From Pisaster brevispinus (Eukaryota; Echinodermata; Asteroidea; Forcipulatida; Asteriidae): 64,000 bases of DNA. The translations under genes were made by a program, and so were the position numbers. Below, piece by piece: positions 1-12,110 of the stretch. The notes beneath the pieces are model-generated. The model was not told where the DNA came from. It made no database searches and saw only the letters and a list, made by a program, of their open reading frames with translations. The stretch lies in the NCBI GenBank assembly GCA_023634235.1, contig JAMKCF010000001.1, positions 3,898,106 to 3,962,105 of the forward strand, written 5' to 3'. The first letter of the stretch is position 1; every line of letters begins with the position of its first letter.

Positions 1-292
1 ATCAAGCTGAATTTAAAACAAGATTCTTTGTTTCAACGTTATACAAACAAATTATGAGCAATGTCTTCGACTTCCCCAAATGAACTAAACTAATGTGACA
101 CCAAAAAAAAACACACTCTGAAACTACCGGATTCCAAGTGCCTGGGCATAACGCAAGCTTGACCTAAAACCTGGTTAAAAAATGGGACTTTGACTTGAAT
201 TATGCGTCAGTTTAGCACAGTTTCGGGTCATGCACAGATCCCGTACTGACGCAGCAAAATTAGTTTGGCTCTCTGGTACCAAGCATTCCATG
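1..292. other. Unique left flank, no gene seen
   Basis: AT-rich sequence before the left edge of the tandem duplication. No coding exon, tRNA-like sequence or repeat was recognised here. Any downstream exons of the gene whose first exons lie at 4.4 and 16.8 kb should lie to the left of this window. Confidence 0.5.
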
Positions 293-3084
293 AAATTCTA
301 ACCAGGATTTCACTACAAGACAAACTGACTGGGGTATAAAATACTGTAACGAACACTAACTGTATGCTCTGTATAAAAAGGAAAGCCCCGACGTGTACGC
401 TGGAGTACCCCCGTTAGATCATGGAAGGACAATGCTCCCACGGCAGCTTGCCTGAACTTTGTGTGAACTATACAGTGGCTGTACAGATTACAATTCGCGT
501 TGGCTGATGTAAAATAATGTATAACAACTTGTATACAGATAAGATATTATCCAGGTGAACTGGCATGATGCATCCGTTGTTTTGGAGCTTTTTTGAGGTA
601 TGTTGCGTGTATGTTTGTATAATTTTGTTGTAGGTAGTTCTAAGCTGATGTTGTCCCAAGTGCAAGTGTTTTTTAAGTTCAATAAAGTCTTGTGGAATGA
701 AGTGTTCTGATTGCCGTTGTGTTTTCCTCATGGCGTTTTGTGGCAGGTTTAAAACGGACCCAATAAAATCACGCTACGATGCTACATTGTGAGGTAAGCA
801 AACATCAACCTTTTACCTCCTGGTTGAGAGCTACCAAATATAAGTTGTATTGAAATCAAGTCGGTAATTGTTGTGCGGTCTAGTTGCAGGGACGGTGCAC
901 ACATCATCGATCCCAATACGCGTGTGAGTCAGTCGCAATTACCGTCTTAGATAATTTGTACCAAGCTTTGTACACATGTGATTAGACTTGCTACCAAAAT
1001 TGGACGGATCAGTTTAATTGGTTAAGAATCGTGAATACATGTATATTCATCACACATAAGCAAAATGAACTACCAGGTGCACACTTCATTCTTTGATAGG
1101 GGGTTTATTATCGATAGTAACATTATATGATAATGCATTGGTCAAATTCACCTTAAAAGACAGATAAACAATAACCTGTCATTCAAAAAAAACAAAACAA
1201 CAACAACAACAGAAAAGATGCATTTCCACGTGTATAATGAACGGCATGATGTGTGTTTGTAACAGGCAGCGCTGGCAGACAAATAGACACTGACTAACGA
1301 CTTGTCATCAAGTCTACCAACTAAGCTATCCAGTCCTAAAATGCAGAATTTCAGTATTTGCTTAGTTAGCAGAGCACCCATCTTATTATTGGCCTTTGTT
1401 CACCAACAATTTAGAAATATTAAAGTTTTTGTACGAACGAGTTAAAAAAACATCGCTTGGGCTCCGGCTAAGGTACCGTCAAATATTGTGTGGATCTCTA
1501 GTTGGTGCTAACAGGAGGACAGAGACCATTCCCAAGCCGAGATTTCAAGAATGGCCTGGTATTATGGCGACGCACGGTATAACGAGTCCATTACATGCTT
1601 GTAGCTGTTATTTATTTAGTTATAGAATGGCATTTTCTTGTCGCAACATTGACGACACTTTAGGGGAAGCCCCCCGTCAATGCTAAGCAAAGTAGGTCCA
1701 TTGTTCAATTGTTCCGTATATAGCATTTACCCCCAGACAGTGTTTTCTTTTTTCGGTTCTGGGGAAGTAAAAAAAAAACACTGTTGGTACTATTCAGCAC
1801 TGAAATATTTCAGAAGTACAAAAGACCAATTTACCAATGTGGGACTGTTCTGGGGAAAGGGGGGGGGGGTGACCCCAAATTGAGCATTTATAAAACCATA
1901 AGTACTGACTTCTTATACAGGGTTAAATATATGTTTTGCTTTCTTTGCCAATTTTTGCCGTGCCCAAAATGTATCTTACATTTTGCCAGAGTGGTCCTAT
2001 AAAAAGGACGTCATGATGACATCATCACCTGTCACGTGGCGTTAACTTAAAGTTGTTTATTTAAAATATTTGAAAATGCGTATCAAATCAGCCACAAGAG
2101 ACCGTAGGTTTCTGTTTAAAGGATTGGGTAGAATAAACTAGGGCTTTTTTTTATTCAGCGTGCGTGATCTTACGTGACATTGCTTCCATTTAAAACCGGG
2201 AGAGCCCTCGTAATTCAAAAGTTAGGAAGTTGTTTTTAACGAAGTAAAAGTGCAATGTTTAACTACTTACAAAAATACCAATGACGTCATATTGTACAAG
2301 AGCGCCCTCTAGTGGCAGGTTGAAAACTGTTCAAATTGCAATCTGAAAAGATGTGTGTGGCGAAGTTGTTCGCTTCAAAATTGATACACACGATGACCGT
2401 TAGGCAGCCAACTTATATTTCAAGTTTTAGATTGATTACGTCATCAGGGATCACGTGAAGTGACATTAAAGGTGCACTTTTAAAAGTCGTATATCTCCAA
2501 AGGTATAGGTCTGATTACGTTGAAACTTGGCATGTTGTTTGATAATGTCAAGCTCTTTAAGTCATAAATTGGTAACGGAACATGCTTTAATCAAAATTCG
2601 ATTTTAAACAGACTTGATACGTCATAACTGTTTTGAAAACAAATTGACGTCACCATGCGGTTATCATTAGTCAGGATATATTATCTTAAACGTACAGTTT
2701 TACAAGATATATATACAATTAATTATATTTCACAAGGCATTAATTATTGTGTTATTAACTTGATTATATACACATTAAGAATTTCATATTCAGATGAGTA
2801 TTTTGACAATATTATTGGCAAAACAGCTTGGCATTTATGCACACACGAAATGTGTCTAGTTGTTGCTGTTGATATTATTTTGGTGCTGCTATTGCTCTCA
2901 TTGTTTATCTTTTAATGTGTACTAATTATTGTAATAATCAATTGTATTTATTTATTTTTATCGTTATTTTTTTAGCTTTTTTTTTTTTTTTACTATTGGT
3001 ATGTTTTATTATGATTAGTATTACTAATTCATCTTATCACAGCATGCAAAAGAAAGATCACAGTTTCCTTTGTGCCGGTTACTC

Positions 3085-3630
3085 CTTGAGTCGGGGCTAC
3101 GTCCGGTAGCCTGAGATCTAATAATTCTCATGTTTCCCCATAGCTTTCGGAATGGTGCCAAGTGCTCCAACCACCACGGGGACTATTTCCCTGGTCAGGT
3201 CTTAGTACTTTTTGATCTTTTCTGTCTCCTTCTTCGCGACCCTTATATGACAAATCTTCTCCAGCTTATCTCTGACTACACCATCCGGACGTCTATGTTC
3301 TATAACATGATCAGTCTGGATGTTAAAGTGACAGAGGATCTTGACCTGGTCGGTCTCTACAACTTTCTCCGGAACATGGTCGTACCATTTTGCAGTCACT
3401 TGGATACCATTCTTGTTACACGTATCCCAGTGAATCACCTTGGCCAACTTGTCACGTCTACCTTTGTACTCCAGGTGGGCAATCATACTAAATTCGCTGA
3501 CAATATGAAATACAGTCTCCTCCGCCTTATTACACATTCTGCACATAGGAGAGACGCGTGCTTTCTGTATAACCTTGCCTTCCTTAAATATGGCCTTAGT
3601 GACTGGTCTTGCGCCGCAGTAACAAAGCCC
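3085..3630 (-). pseudogene. LINE 3' end fragment (RT C-terminal region), copy 1
   Basis: On the minus strand the sequence encodes the end of a non-LTR retrotransposon polyprotein. A C-x2-C...H motif (CRMCNKAEETVFHIVSE) is followed by the block IQTDHVIEHRRPD and a final VVVGALGTIPKA-like tail. These blocks resemble the C-terminal zinc-knuckle and endonuclease-like region seen in a widespread family of invertebrate LINE proteins. The last cysteine expected after the histidine is replaced (SEFS), and the upstream RT domain is absent. The fragment is therefore 5'-truncated and dead. It is duplicated at 15800-16335 as part of the segmental duplication. Assignment to a specific clade would need a database search. 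Confidence 0.7.
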
Positions 3631-4389
3631 TCGGTTAATTATAATTATTTATATTACTAATTGTATTATTATACTTGGATAATTGTTTTATTTATTTGTA
3701 TTATTTTTATTTTAATGTGATTTGTATTAGTTTGAGCAGTTGCCACTCACGCCTGGATCGATCAGGCTGTGCTTAAGGACTGCATCAGCAGCAAGAGCTA
3801 TTTGACAATGTAGTTGTTTGACTATAAAAAGGCGAATGATAATCATGATATCACACACATTGATAATGGAATGTGTGGATAAGGTCGGAGTGGCTAACGC
3901 AGTAAAACGTCTTCTGGTTGGGAGCATGAAGACGTGGCAAACAACTCCGAAAGCCAACACTGGTAGTCTGGGAAAGTTATTCATAAGAAGAGGTATTTTT
4001 CAAGATTAGGCCTATGTTTGGGAAGTCTACCGATTTTTGAAGGAAATTATTGTAATTAGAGCGTTGTTTTATAAAAAAAGTTGGCGACATTAAACTGGGT
4101 TTAAAAAAGGGTCTAATTATTAAATCTAATTGTTGTTTTTTCCATGAACTTTGTTTTGCCGTACTTTGTTTTGATTTGAATTAATAATAAACCAATTAGA
4201 ATATCAGTCAGTTTCCAAAGTTTCGTGTTTTGTTTTAAGTACCATATTTAATTTGTGCCGTCTTTTGTTTGTCCCGAATTGTAAGTTTTTCATATTGATT
4301 AAACGTCCACCAGAAACAACAAGTGGAAAATAACACACCACACAACCCTTGCATCAAAACACACATTGAAGACGAAAATAAATACTTAC

Positions 4390-4595
4390 AAAATTGCTGT
4401 GTCGTTTGGTATGCCGAATGGAAGTTCAGCCAGATTTCTATTGTTGCAGTTAACCATTAAGCGTTTACTGTCGCAATGGCAAACCTCACATGCTTCATCC
4501 GCAGTCACGTCTCCGACTCTTCCAATCAGTAGTAAACAAACAATCACGCCTAAACCAAATGGTCGAATGCCGCACTTAATTTCACGGTGCGCCAT
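4390..4595 (-). CDS. First coding exon of an LRR protein (signal peptide + LRRNT), copy 1
   Basis: The ATG at 4595 opens a 68-codon exon with two bases left over before a consensus donor (GTAAGT). The product starts with basic residues (MAHREIK), then a hydrophobic core (GLGVIVCLLLIGRVG), as in a signal peptide. A cysteine-rich LRR N-terminal cap follows: EVCHCDSK...VNC...LAELPFGIPNDT. It matches the usual LRRNT pattern C-x-C, V-x-C, then L..IP..IP..T, although here the second IP-like step reads LPFGIP. The phase (two bases over) equals that of every LRR exon in the large gene at 40-58 kb, so this is probably the start of a paralogous LRR receptor. No LRR exon was found downstream in the window, so the rest is presumably left of base 1. 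The protein is identical to the exon at 16821-17026. Confidence 0.75.
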
Positions 4596-5225
4596 GTTAA
4601 TAACAAAGTTAGTAATAAGTCGACCCTATTTGTTGAGACTTCTCGAGTTTGTCTGCTAAATGGACTACAAACGAAATTATTATATACTGTTAAACTGCTT
4701 TTAATTATGCCGACATGCTGTTTGTAAAATCAATTCCAACGTTGTGCGACCAGTGTTCTGATCACAATGATTGAACCTCTCTAGAATCAAGTCTATAAGA
4801 CCATAATACTGCATCAATTTGTGCTACGCAGCTCTGTCAACAACTCGCATTCTTTTGAAACGAAACGTGTGCATTGTACAGAAAATCTGAATTTCAATAC
4901 CCCATAGGGTACCTAATGGCACATTACAAAAGATCACGTTTGGCTTGAATTCGGTTTTCCCCATAAATATTACCCAATAATTTCAAACTGTAAGGGAACC
5001 ACCTTCTCTCATACATTTTTATTAGCCTTCAATGCTGAACAATTGTAGGGAGGTAAACAAGATATCAATTGTTGCTTGAGCCCATCATTGGTTTTAGTTA
5101 GAAATGTTATTTTTAGGGTTTTGGGAAGTAACAAGCTTACGTCGACAAACGTTTTGTGCAGTTTTGAAGTTTGAAAAGTTATTAAATTTTAAGGTTGGGG
5201 ACGTTAAACAGTTTTTTCCTTAATT

Positions 5226-5518
5226 TGACGTGTCGTGGCCGAGCGGATAAGAGCACTGGACTCAAGCTAGGGTGTTTCTGTTCAGCAGATTGTGGGTTCG
5301 AGTCCCGGTCGTTACACTTGTGTCCTTTAAGTGAGAAACTTAACCATTATTGCTGCGTCTTTCGGATGGGACGTAAAACCGTTGGTCCCGAGTGTTCTGT
5401 AATGCACGTAAACAAAACAGTGCACTTATCAAAAAGAGAACAGGTTCGCCCCAGTGGTCCTGGTTTGATTGGCAGCATATCGCGCCACAACACCTTGTAA
5501 ACCATTACACGGTACTTT
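5226..5518 (+). mobile_element. tRNA-derived SINE, 3'-truncated, copy 1
   Basis: The head is tRNA-Leu-like. An A box (GTGGCCGAGCGGATAAGAGC) lies at about 5234-5253 and a B box (GGGTTCGAGTCCC) at about 5294-5306. The tRNA-unrelated body contains the block CTTTCGGATGGGACGTAAAACC and a later CACGTAAACAAAACAGTGCA. This resembles the conserved central domain shared by an ancient animal SINE superfamily (the Nin-DC or Meta groups are candidates; I cannot tell which). The 3' LINE-like tail seen in the fuller copy at 30001 is missing. Confidence 0.8.
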
Positions 5519-5845
5519 GTAATTTTCGATCTTTTTTTAAGGAAAAACAGGAGTTTTGGGAAGTACCGTGAGAAGGAATACTGATAAACAACTCGTTGTG
5601 AACACTCCGAACATGAAGCTTTATATAAAGGTGATTTGATGTTTTTTTCAGTTATATAAAAAGACATCAACTGTCATGTTACTTCATAGTATTCATATTC
5701 ACTGGATTTACGACGATGTGGCCTTGATAATATAATTAACCAATGAAGGGGACAAGTGTTGCTCCGGACGTAAATTTTGTTCTTGTTAACGTCTAAATGC
5801 CTTTCTTATCAAATGGCGATTATTTTCAGCTTACATTTTAAACCT

Positions 5846-5954
5846 CACATGCTTCCATCTTGGTCACGACTCTGGCTCTTCCCATGATTAGTAAACAAGC
5901 AATCATTCCTTAGCCAAATGGTCGAATGCCGCGTTTAAATCCATGGAAGGCCAT
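5846..5954 (-). pseudogene. Decayed first exon of the LRR gene, copy 1
   Basis: A diverged relic of the first exon at 4390-4595. The ATG at 5954 and several codons align (M-A-...-IRPFG), but an in-frame TAA (complement of 5910-5912) stops the frame just before the hydrophobic core, and homology ends soon after the EACE codons, before the LRRNT. Upstream sequence (5955-6233) matches that upstream of the intact exon (4596-4890), including the stretch around CTACGCAGCTCTGTCAACAAC, so a whole promoter-plus-exon unit was duplicated. A LINE fragment later interrupted this unit; matching sequence resumes near 7034. Confidence 0.8.
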
Positions 5955-6232
5955 GTTCAAACAATTGATAATAAGTCAACCCTTTTTGTTGAGACTTCTC
6001 GAATTGTTTGTGCTTAATGGACTACAAAGCAAGTTATTGTTAAACATGTTTGATAATGCGGACATTTAGTTTGTAAAATCAGTTACAACGTTCTGCTACA
6101 AGTGTTCTGATCGCAATGTTTGAACCTCTCTAGAATCAGTCTATATGACCATAATACTGCATTAATCTGTGCTACGCAGCTCTGTCAACAACCCGCGTTC
6201 TTTTCAAAAGAGACATGTGCATTGTACAGAAA

Positions 6233-7030
6233 AAAAGTGCGTTTTATTATTTGCAAAACATTAGGCGCATAAGGAAATATTTGTCTAAGGAATATACTGA
6301 GACACTCATTCATGCATTTATCTCTACTAGACTGGATTGCTTTAACAGTCTTTTTTGTGGCCCACCTAACACTAAGATTAAACAACTCCAGAGAGTGCAA
6401 AACGCTTGTGCCAGGCTCGTCTGTGATGCATTCAAGTTTTGTCACATTACACTATTATTTATGGATTGACAATGGCTCCTTGTTGGGTTTAAAATTGAGT
6501 TTAAAATTTTAATGATTACTTACAAAATGCTACATAGTCTAGCTCCACAGTACTAAAGGCAGCTTGTTTCTATCGAGTCCAAGTCTCGTTACTGCCTTCG
6601 CAGTTCTGGTGACATAATTTTGTTTAACCACCCTGTTGGTGGTAGTAAGGCTGCTTTTGGGCACTGAGCCTTTGAGAACAGTGCACTACATCTCTGGAAC
6701 AAACTTCCGCTTCATATTAGGATCGCTGTTAGCCTTGATGTTTTTAAATATGTTCTAAAACCTTATCTTTTAAAAGAAGCTTTTTACTGAATGTGCATTT
6801 ATTGTTCCTCTCCTAATACATTTTGGTTTCTACTGTCTTAATATTATGCATTTTTACTACGTTGGAAGTCCTGTAAGGGCCTTGTATTTACATTTTTTAT
6901 GGGATGTTGTATTTCCTCACTTTTACTAGTTGTAAATTTTTAATATTTTGTATAACTATTTTGTTATGCGCTTGTGTACATTTTATTGAATGGGCGCAAT
7001 ATAATTGAATTTATTATTATTATAATTTTT
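6233..7030 (+). pseudogene. LINE 3' fragment (Jockey/CR1/L2-like RT end), copy 1
   Basis: The plus strand encodes the C-terminal part of a non-LTR RT. It opens with NIRRIRKYLSKEYTETLIHAF, then STRLDCFNSLFCG and LQRVQNACARLV; after frameshifts come the FEN.ALHLWNKLPLHIR-like block and FK..LK. The 3' end has the short-repeat tail GCGCAATATAATTGAATTTATTATTATTATAATT, usual for such elements. Several frameshifts and stops break the frame. The insertion sits inside the older duplicated first-exon unit: flanking sequence before 6233 and after about 7034 is continuous in the intact unit near 4890. Confidence 0.78.
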
Positions 7031-9518
7031 AAAAAGCTCAATTTCAATACCCCGTTGGTGTACATAATGGCACATTACAAAATATCACTTGTTTGGCTTG
7101 AATGTAGTTTTCACCGTAAAAATTACCTAATTATATCAAATTGTGAGGAAACCCCTTCTCTCATACAATTTAGTAACTTCATTGCTAAATAAATCGTAGG
7201 AAGGTGAACACAAATGCAATTCCTGCTTAAGCTCATTATTGGTATTAGTTTTAAATATAATTTTCTTTTTGATTTATAATGGCCATCAACTCTTTTTAAA
7301 ATAGAGTGTACACAAACCGCGATTACAATAAAATTAATCAAAACTTAATGACATTTATGGACATAGGTCGTTGATCATTTACAATAGGCCAGGAGCAAAA
7401 TAATGCTGTAACGAGGACAGGAAAGCTGACCAAATAGTTATGCTAATTCTTATCTGGGCTAACTTGAGGTTACAACACATACAAGAATATGCAAAACAAA
7501 TTACAAAGGCGTGGTATAACGAACGGAACGCCTAGGCTAAGCCAAGAACCGTGTTCAACACCATTAAAAAAAAAAAAAAAAAAAAAAAACACTTGCACTG
7601 CAAGAGTCATCTGCTACGGAGCTAAACATTCATTCACCTCCGCCATCTCCACCTTCAACCAAACAGTTCAATTAGCTTTAGGGTCGGAGTTTGTTCAGTT
7701 TCACACAATAGCCTAATGTTAAGGTTAGTTTATGCTAGGTAACTTAGAGATGATGTTCCACATGATTTGGTGCTACACCAAAGTAAAACTTAAACTATTT
7801 AAGCTCAACTATTTATTGTGGGCATTAAGTTAGTCCGCGGTCTTTTGAAACATTCCCAAGCTGAGGTACAATGCAAAAAGGCTTCGTCGTCATTTATTGA
7901 GCTGGTTTTGGAATTTCCCCGTTTTTTTCCATTGAAGGTTTTTCAGTGGTTTTTTTCGCCCAGTCCGTACTCAGCGAAAAAAGGTTATTACAAGTGTAAT
8001 TTGTACATATGATGCAGGTCAAGTAATTTAAAAAAGAAACAATTGACTAGACACACCCAAGGTTTATAAAAGTAAGAAATAATACCTTTGGTAATTGATC
8101 ACCGTGTGAGACAGGACCTATAAACTGATTAATTATAGAGAAGCAATGTGAGGTAAAAGGGTTTGCCCACAAAAAATGCTCTATGTTTGCTCACAAAGTC
8201 GAAATGTTGTGTTTTCTATCTACATGGAAAATGGTAAAATATTGTACGTACTATGGGTAGCTCAAAAGAAGATAGCATCTAAATAAACTAAAAACATTAT
8301 ATGCAATAATGAAGCTAAGTTTGGTTACAAAGATTATGGTCAAGGAAGAAGTATTAATGTTGAGATTGTCACTAAATTAGAAAGATTAAGCTGACCAAAC
8401 CTAACGGCAACGGAAGGCTAAAGCGTTGCCCCAACACTGCATAAAAAAACTAGTAAGATAAACGCTAGGTAAATCGGCAGTGCTAAATGTGGTTCATGTT
8501 TTTCATTAACAAATTAATTAAATATTATATATTATATTAGTATATTTGAGTCTAGATAACTCTACAGTTAAAATAAAAGATAAGTATGATTAATGTTGTC
8601 ATCTTTTTGGAAGTAAACACTTAAACTTATAATAAGAGTATGATAATTATGTTATTATTTGTGACTAAAGAAACTTTGTATGACAGTAAAGAAAGGACTC
8701 CTAAACCCAAAGTTAGTTTCTAATGAACATTTATTTCGAGTTGTAGTGACATCTCCCTTCCTTTGGAAGAGAGGGTTGGTCCGACCAATAAATAAATACA
8801 ATAAATACACAACTGTTTAAATCTACCTTAATATAAAAGGGTTTAGTACATAATATGAAATATATCTCTCATATTAAACTTCACCAAGATAATAAGAAAA
8901 CAAAATGATTTCTTGGTCTTACCCCGGCACACCAATACAATGACTCTCTCTATCTCCAGCTATAGGGTAGTAAGACTGCAGCACCAAACACTACAAAATG
9001 AAGTAAAAACATAATGTACTGTTTCTACCTCCAAGTACAGTTAAAACAACTATTGCTTTTAAACAACTCAATCTCTAAAGATCGATGCAAATTAATCTAA
9101 ATACACTTTCACAATGACCGCATATCGCATAGGTAATTCCTGTACGTACAACGACTGTACAAATCACTGGCAGCGTGCACATTGACCCAGCGTTATCGCC
9201 ATGCATACACAACTACCACACTGGCAGCGTACACATTGTCCCAGCGTTACCGCCATTATATTCAGTGTGCCTGCGTACAGTGTGCCCACCACGCACATGT
9301 GACCCACATGCTCATCGCCATTGTGTTCCAAAAGAAACTTTTAAGTTTATAAACACTGTTTATTCTAATAAAATATAAAACGAAATGAAGTTCGAGACTC
9401 ACCGAAATAATCCTTAGATATTGCACTGTCTTGGCAGGCAACTCAAATTACTACTAACACAATATCAAAAGCGATATTATCAGACACTTTTAGAGTATAC
9501 GATCAGAAGATACTTAAA
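7031..9518. other. Non-coding part of duplication copy 1
   Basis: Resumption of the older first-exon unit (7034-7250), then AT-rich sequence without a convincing exon. A short direct repeat of about 40 bp (CACTGGCAGCGT.CACATTG.CC.AGCGTTA) occurs twice at about 9168-9255 and again in copy 2 at about 21169-21257. The 410-bp piece 7254-7664, with a 24-base A run, is present only in this copy. Nothing further recognised. Confidence 0.5.
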
Positions 9519-10066
9519 TTCTAACCAGGATTTCACTACAAGACAAACTGACTAGGCTATAAAATACTGTAACGAACACTAACTGTATGCTCTGTATAAA
9601 GAGGAAAGCCCCGCCGTGTGTGCTGGAGTACCCCCGTTAGATCATGGAAGGACAATGCTCCCACGGCAGCTTGCCTGAACTTTGTGTGAACTATACATTG
9701 ATTGTACAAATTACCATGCGCGTTGGCTGATGTAAAAGAATGTATAACAACTTGTATACAGATAAGACATTATCCAGGTGAACTGGCATGATGCGTCCGT
9801 TGTTTTGGAGCTTTTTTGAGATATGTTGCGTGTATGTTTGTATAATTTTGTTGTAGGTAGTTCTAAGCTGATGTTGTCCAAAGTGGAAGTGTTTTTTAAG
9901 TTCAATAAAGTCTTGTGGAATGAAGTGTTCTGATTGCCGGTGTGTTTTCCTCATGGCGTTTTGTAGCAGGTTTAAAACGGACCCAATAAGATCACGCTAC
10001 AATGCTACATTGTGAGGTAAGCAAACATCAACCTTTTACCTCTAGTTAGGTAGAACCTCAATATGA

Positions 10067-10380
10067 CCGTGAAGTAGGGTACAAATGCAATTTTATTGCT
10101 GAAAATGATAGATGAGGGTGTCTCGATTCAGAATCTGACGGGTGCCCACTTGGCACCCTTGGGCAATTCTTTTTATTGACATCTTAAGCCACGCCCACTT
10201 TTTTGATTATGTAATAATTATGACAAATGTAGTCTGTCATATAAACATATCATGTTTAGTATCAAATTAAAGCTACTGGTGTATGGAATGCAAATATACA
10301 GTTAAGGAAACAATGACATAAAATGTAGGTCACTTTACGGTCATTAAAGGTCATACCAGGTCAAATGGAAAAGCATAGAC
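10067..10380 (+). repeat. Left terminal inverted repeat arm
   Basis: Inverse complement of 13010-13306. Landmarks are GTGCCCACTTGGCACCC (itself a local palindrome), the ATTTTATTGCTGAAAATG block and GGTCATTAAAGGTCATACCAGGTCA at the inner end. Confidence 0.85.
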
Positions 10381-10801
10381 CTATTGTAACAGAGAAATTA
10401 TTAGTGATTGAAACTGATTGAAACTGAGTAAAATGAAGATGCTAATGGACGCATACTTTTACACATGTTAATTTTCCACTGATCTCATGTGACCTTAAAG
10501 TGACCATACAGTTACCTGTATTTTATCGTTGCCTTTTACGTGCATATATATTTGCGTTTCAAATGAAAACTGCTTCATGTTACATAACGAACATTTGTTC
10601 TCTTTCTCACCGGGACTTAATAAAAGTCGTAAAAGTGACATCATTGGCTTAAATGTTTAAATAGTTGACATATAATTAAAATTCTAAACGTTTTGGCCTG
10701 CAGTGTTGATAAACAAAGATTATTATTTGGTCTCATACCATGCATAAGGTGATCATTGATTGCTGCACTATCCAGTTGACTTGTTTGCACGGTACATGGG
10801 T

Positions 10802-12110
10802 TTAAATTGTACACATCTTTCCAACTGACAATAAAGTGTCATTTTGATTGCCTGCTATGACAATAGTAAGCATCCGTCCGTCAATACTGACGATGGACTG
10901 CGCCCGGGGGTTTTCATCTCTGTTGCAGCTGTGGCTGTGGCTGAGAAGTCCAATTTGTGCATGGCAGTCTCTGCCACAGTTATTGCAGACAAATGGGGAG
11001 GGGGCTGCTACTCGCAATTTCTTCCTCTGCCTCTTCTCCTGCAGCAAGGAAGTGCGCCTCTCTTCAGTGCGATTGACCCCTGTGGCAACTGTCTGCCTCC
11101 AAGCGCTGCGATCCTGTGCAGCTTCCTCCCAGCTGTTGAGGTATATGCCAGCCTGCCTCATGTCACGTCTACAGACGTCCTTGAAGCATAGGTACGGGCG
11201 ACCAGTTGGCCTGGAGCCTGATGAAAGCTCGCCATAAAGGATTGCTCTTGGCAGCCAACTGGAGTCCATCCTGAGGACGTGACCGAGCCATCTGAGTCGG
11301 CGCTGGCTCAGCATGGCGAACGTGGTGGTGGAGTGGGTGCGTTCCAGGACTTCTGTGTTTGGGACTTTCTCCTGCAATGTAATGCCCAAAATGCGGCGTA
11401 GGCAGCACAGGTGGAAGATGTTCAGCCGTTTTTCTTGTCTGAGATAGGTGGTCCAGGCATCACTGCCGTATAGCAGAGTGCTGGTGACGCATGCTTGGTA
11501 GACCTGGAGTTTTGTGCACACGGCTAGGTTCTTGTAGCCACACTCTCTTTGCCAGCCTGGCCATCGCTGCGGCGGCCCTGGCAAGACGGGTGCTCAGTTC
11601 TGCGTCGAGTGACAGGTTGCTGGAGACTGTTGACCCGAGGTACGTGAAGAAGCCCACACAGTCAAGACATCTTGGGCCATGACATGGGTCTTCTCAATGC
11701 TGATAGAGAGGACAAACTCCTTGCAGGCATAAGAAAGCCTGTCGACCAACTGGTCCGCTGCTGGTGGATAAACTGACGGCAAGGATGCGTTCGGAGCCTC
11801 CTGTCGGCGGTATAATTGTGACAATTAGCGTGTTTTGTACTGCAAAGCCAACGCCGTGTTCTCGAGTCTCTTCCATGCTCTTGCCATGCCAGAAGAAAGT
11901 GTAGTTTTTCTCCTTTAGGGAGCCACTGTCAGCAAGCCGTGTCTCTTGGAGAGCGCAATGACGACATTGAGTCGGTCGAGCTCATGATCAATGATGGCGG
12001 TCTTGCGAGAGTCGTCGATGTGGTCAAGGCTGTCTGAGAGCCCTGTGTGCATGGCTCTTACATTCCAGCTTGATATTCGAAGAGCTGGCATCTCCGTTTT
12101 CAGTTTTCCT
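10802..12110 (-). pseudogene. Internally deleted LINE (endonuclease + RT C-terminus + zinc finger)
   Basis: Read on the minus strand from about 12090, the start of an AP-type endonuclease is visible (MPALRISSWNVRAMHTG), then IDDSRKTAIIDHELDRL with later stops and frame changes. The frame then jumps near 11760 to the RT end (DQLVDRLSYACKEFVLSISI...KTHVMAQDV), so the palm domain is deleted. The open part 10802-11584 has LLYGSDAWTTYLRQEKRLN, the block RLRWLGHVLRMD and the block GRPYLCFKDVCRRDM. It ends in a C2H2-like finger (C-x2-C-x3-C-x-AQIGLLSHSHSC). These are recognisable LINE family blocks. It sits wholly inside the TIR element and is inactive. Confidence 0.8.

Larger units (their letters stand above)
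293..9518. repeat. Tandem segmental duplication, copy 1 (about 9.2 kb)
   Basis: This block is a direct repeat of 9516-21520. Both copies start with AAATTCTAACCAGG and end with a shared stretch finishing in ATACTTAAA, so the junction shows only about 3 bp of microhomology (AAA). The order of contents is the same in both copies: LINE 3' end, intact first exon, SINE, decayed first exon, second LINE fragment, then a long non-coding stretch. Copy 1 has two segments that copy 2 lacks, about 3633-3920 and about 7254-7664 (the latter with a 24-base A run near 7566). The origin is probably unequal exchange or replication-based duplication; that is an inference. Confidence 0.93.

Noticed and set aside
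468..731. Open frame of 87 codons on the minus strand, with a matching frame at 9691-9954
   Set aside because: The pair is open in both segmental copies, but most differences change the amino acid (Q/H, L/F, T/I, C/R, I/V, I/M), there is no recognisable domain, and no good acceptor precedes it. It behaves like non-coding sequence.
1148..1381. Minus-strand frame starting MGALLTKQILKFC, repeated at 13893-14084
   Set aside because: The shared part is simply duplicated sequence; the frames end differently and no domain or splice context is seen. A tRNA-like TAGCTTAGTTGGTAGA stretch is present but no B box follows.
2270..2330. Donor-like ACTTAC on the + strand tested as an LRR exon following the 4.4-kb first exon
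   Set aside because: The upstream minus-strand sequence has no LRR register and no acceptor in the right phase.
3130..3660. Long plus-strand ORF over the LINE fragment (also 15847-16398)
   Set aside because: Shadow of the minus-strand LINE protein, whose conserved blocks are on the other strand.
10844..11237. Plus-strand ORFs over the LINE cargo
   Set aside because: Antisense shadows of the RT C-terminal region.
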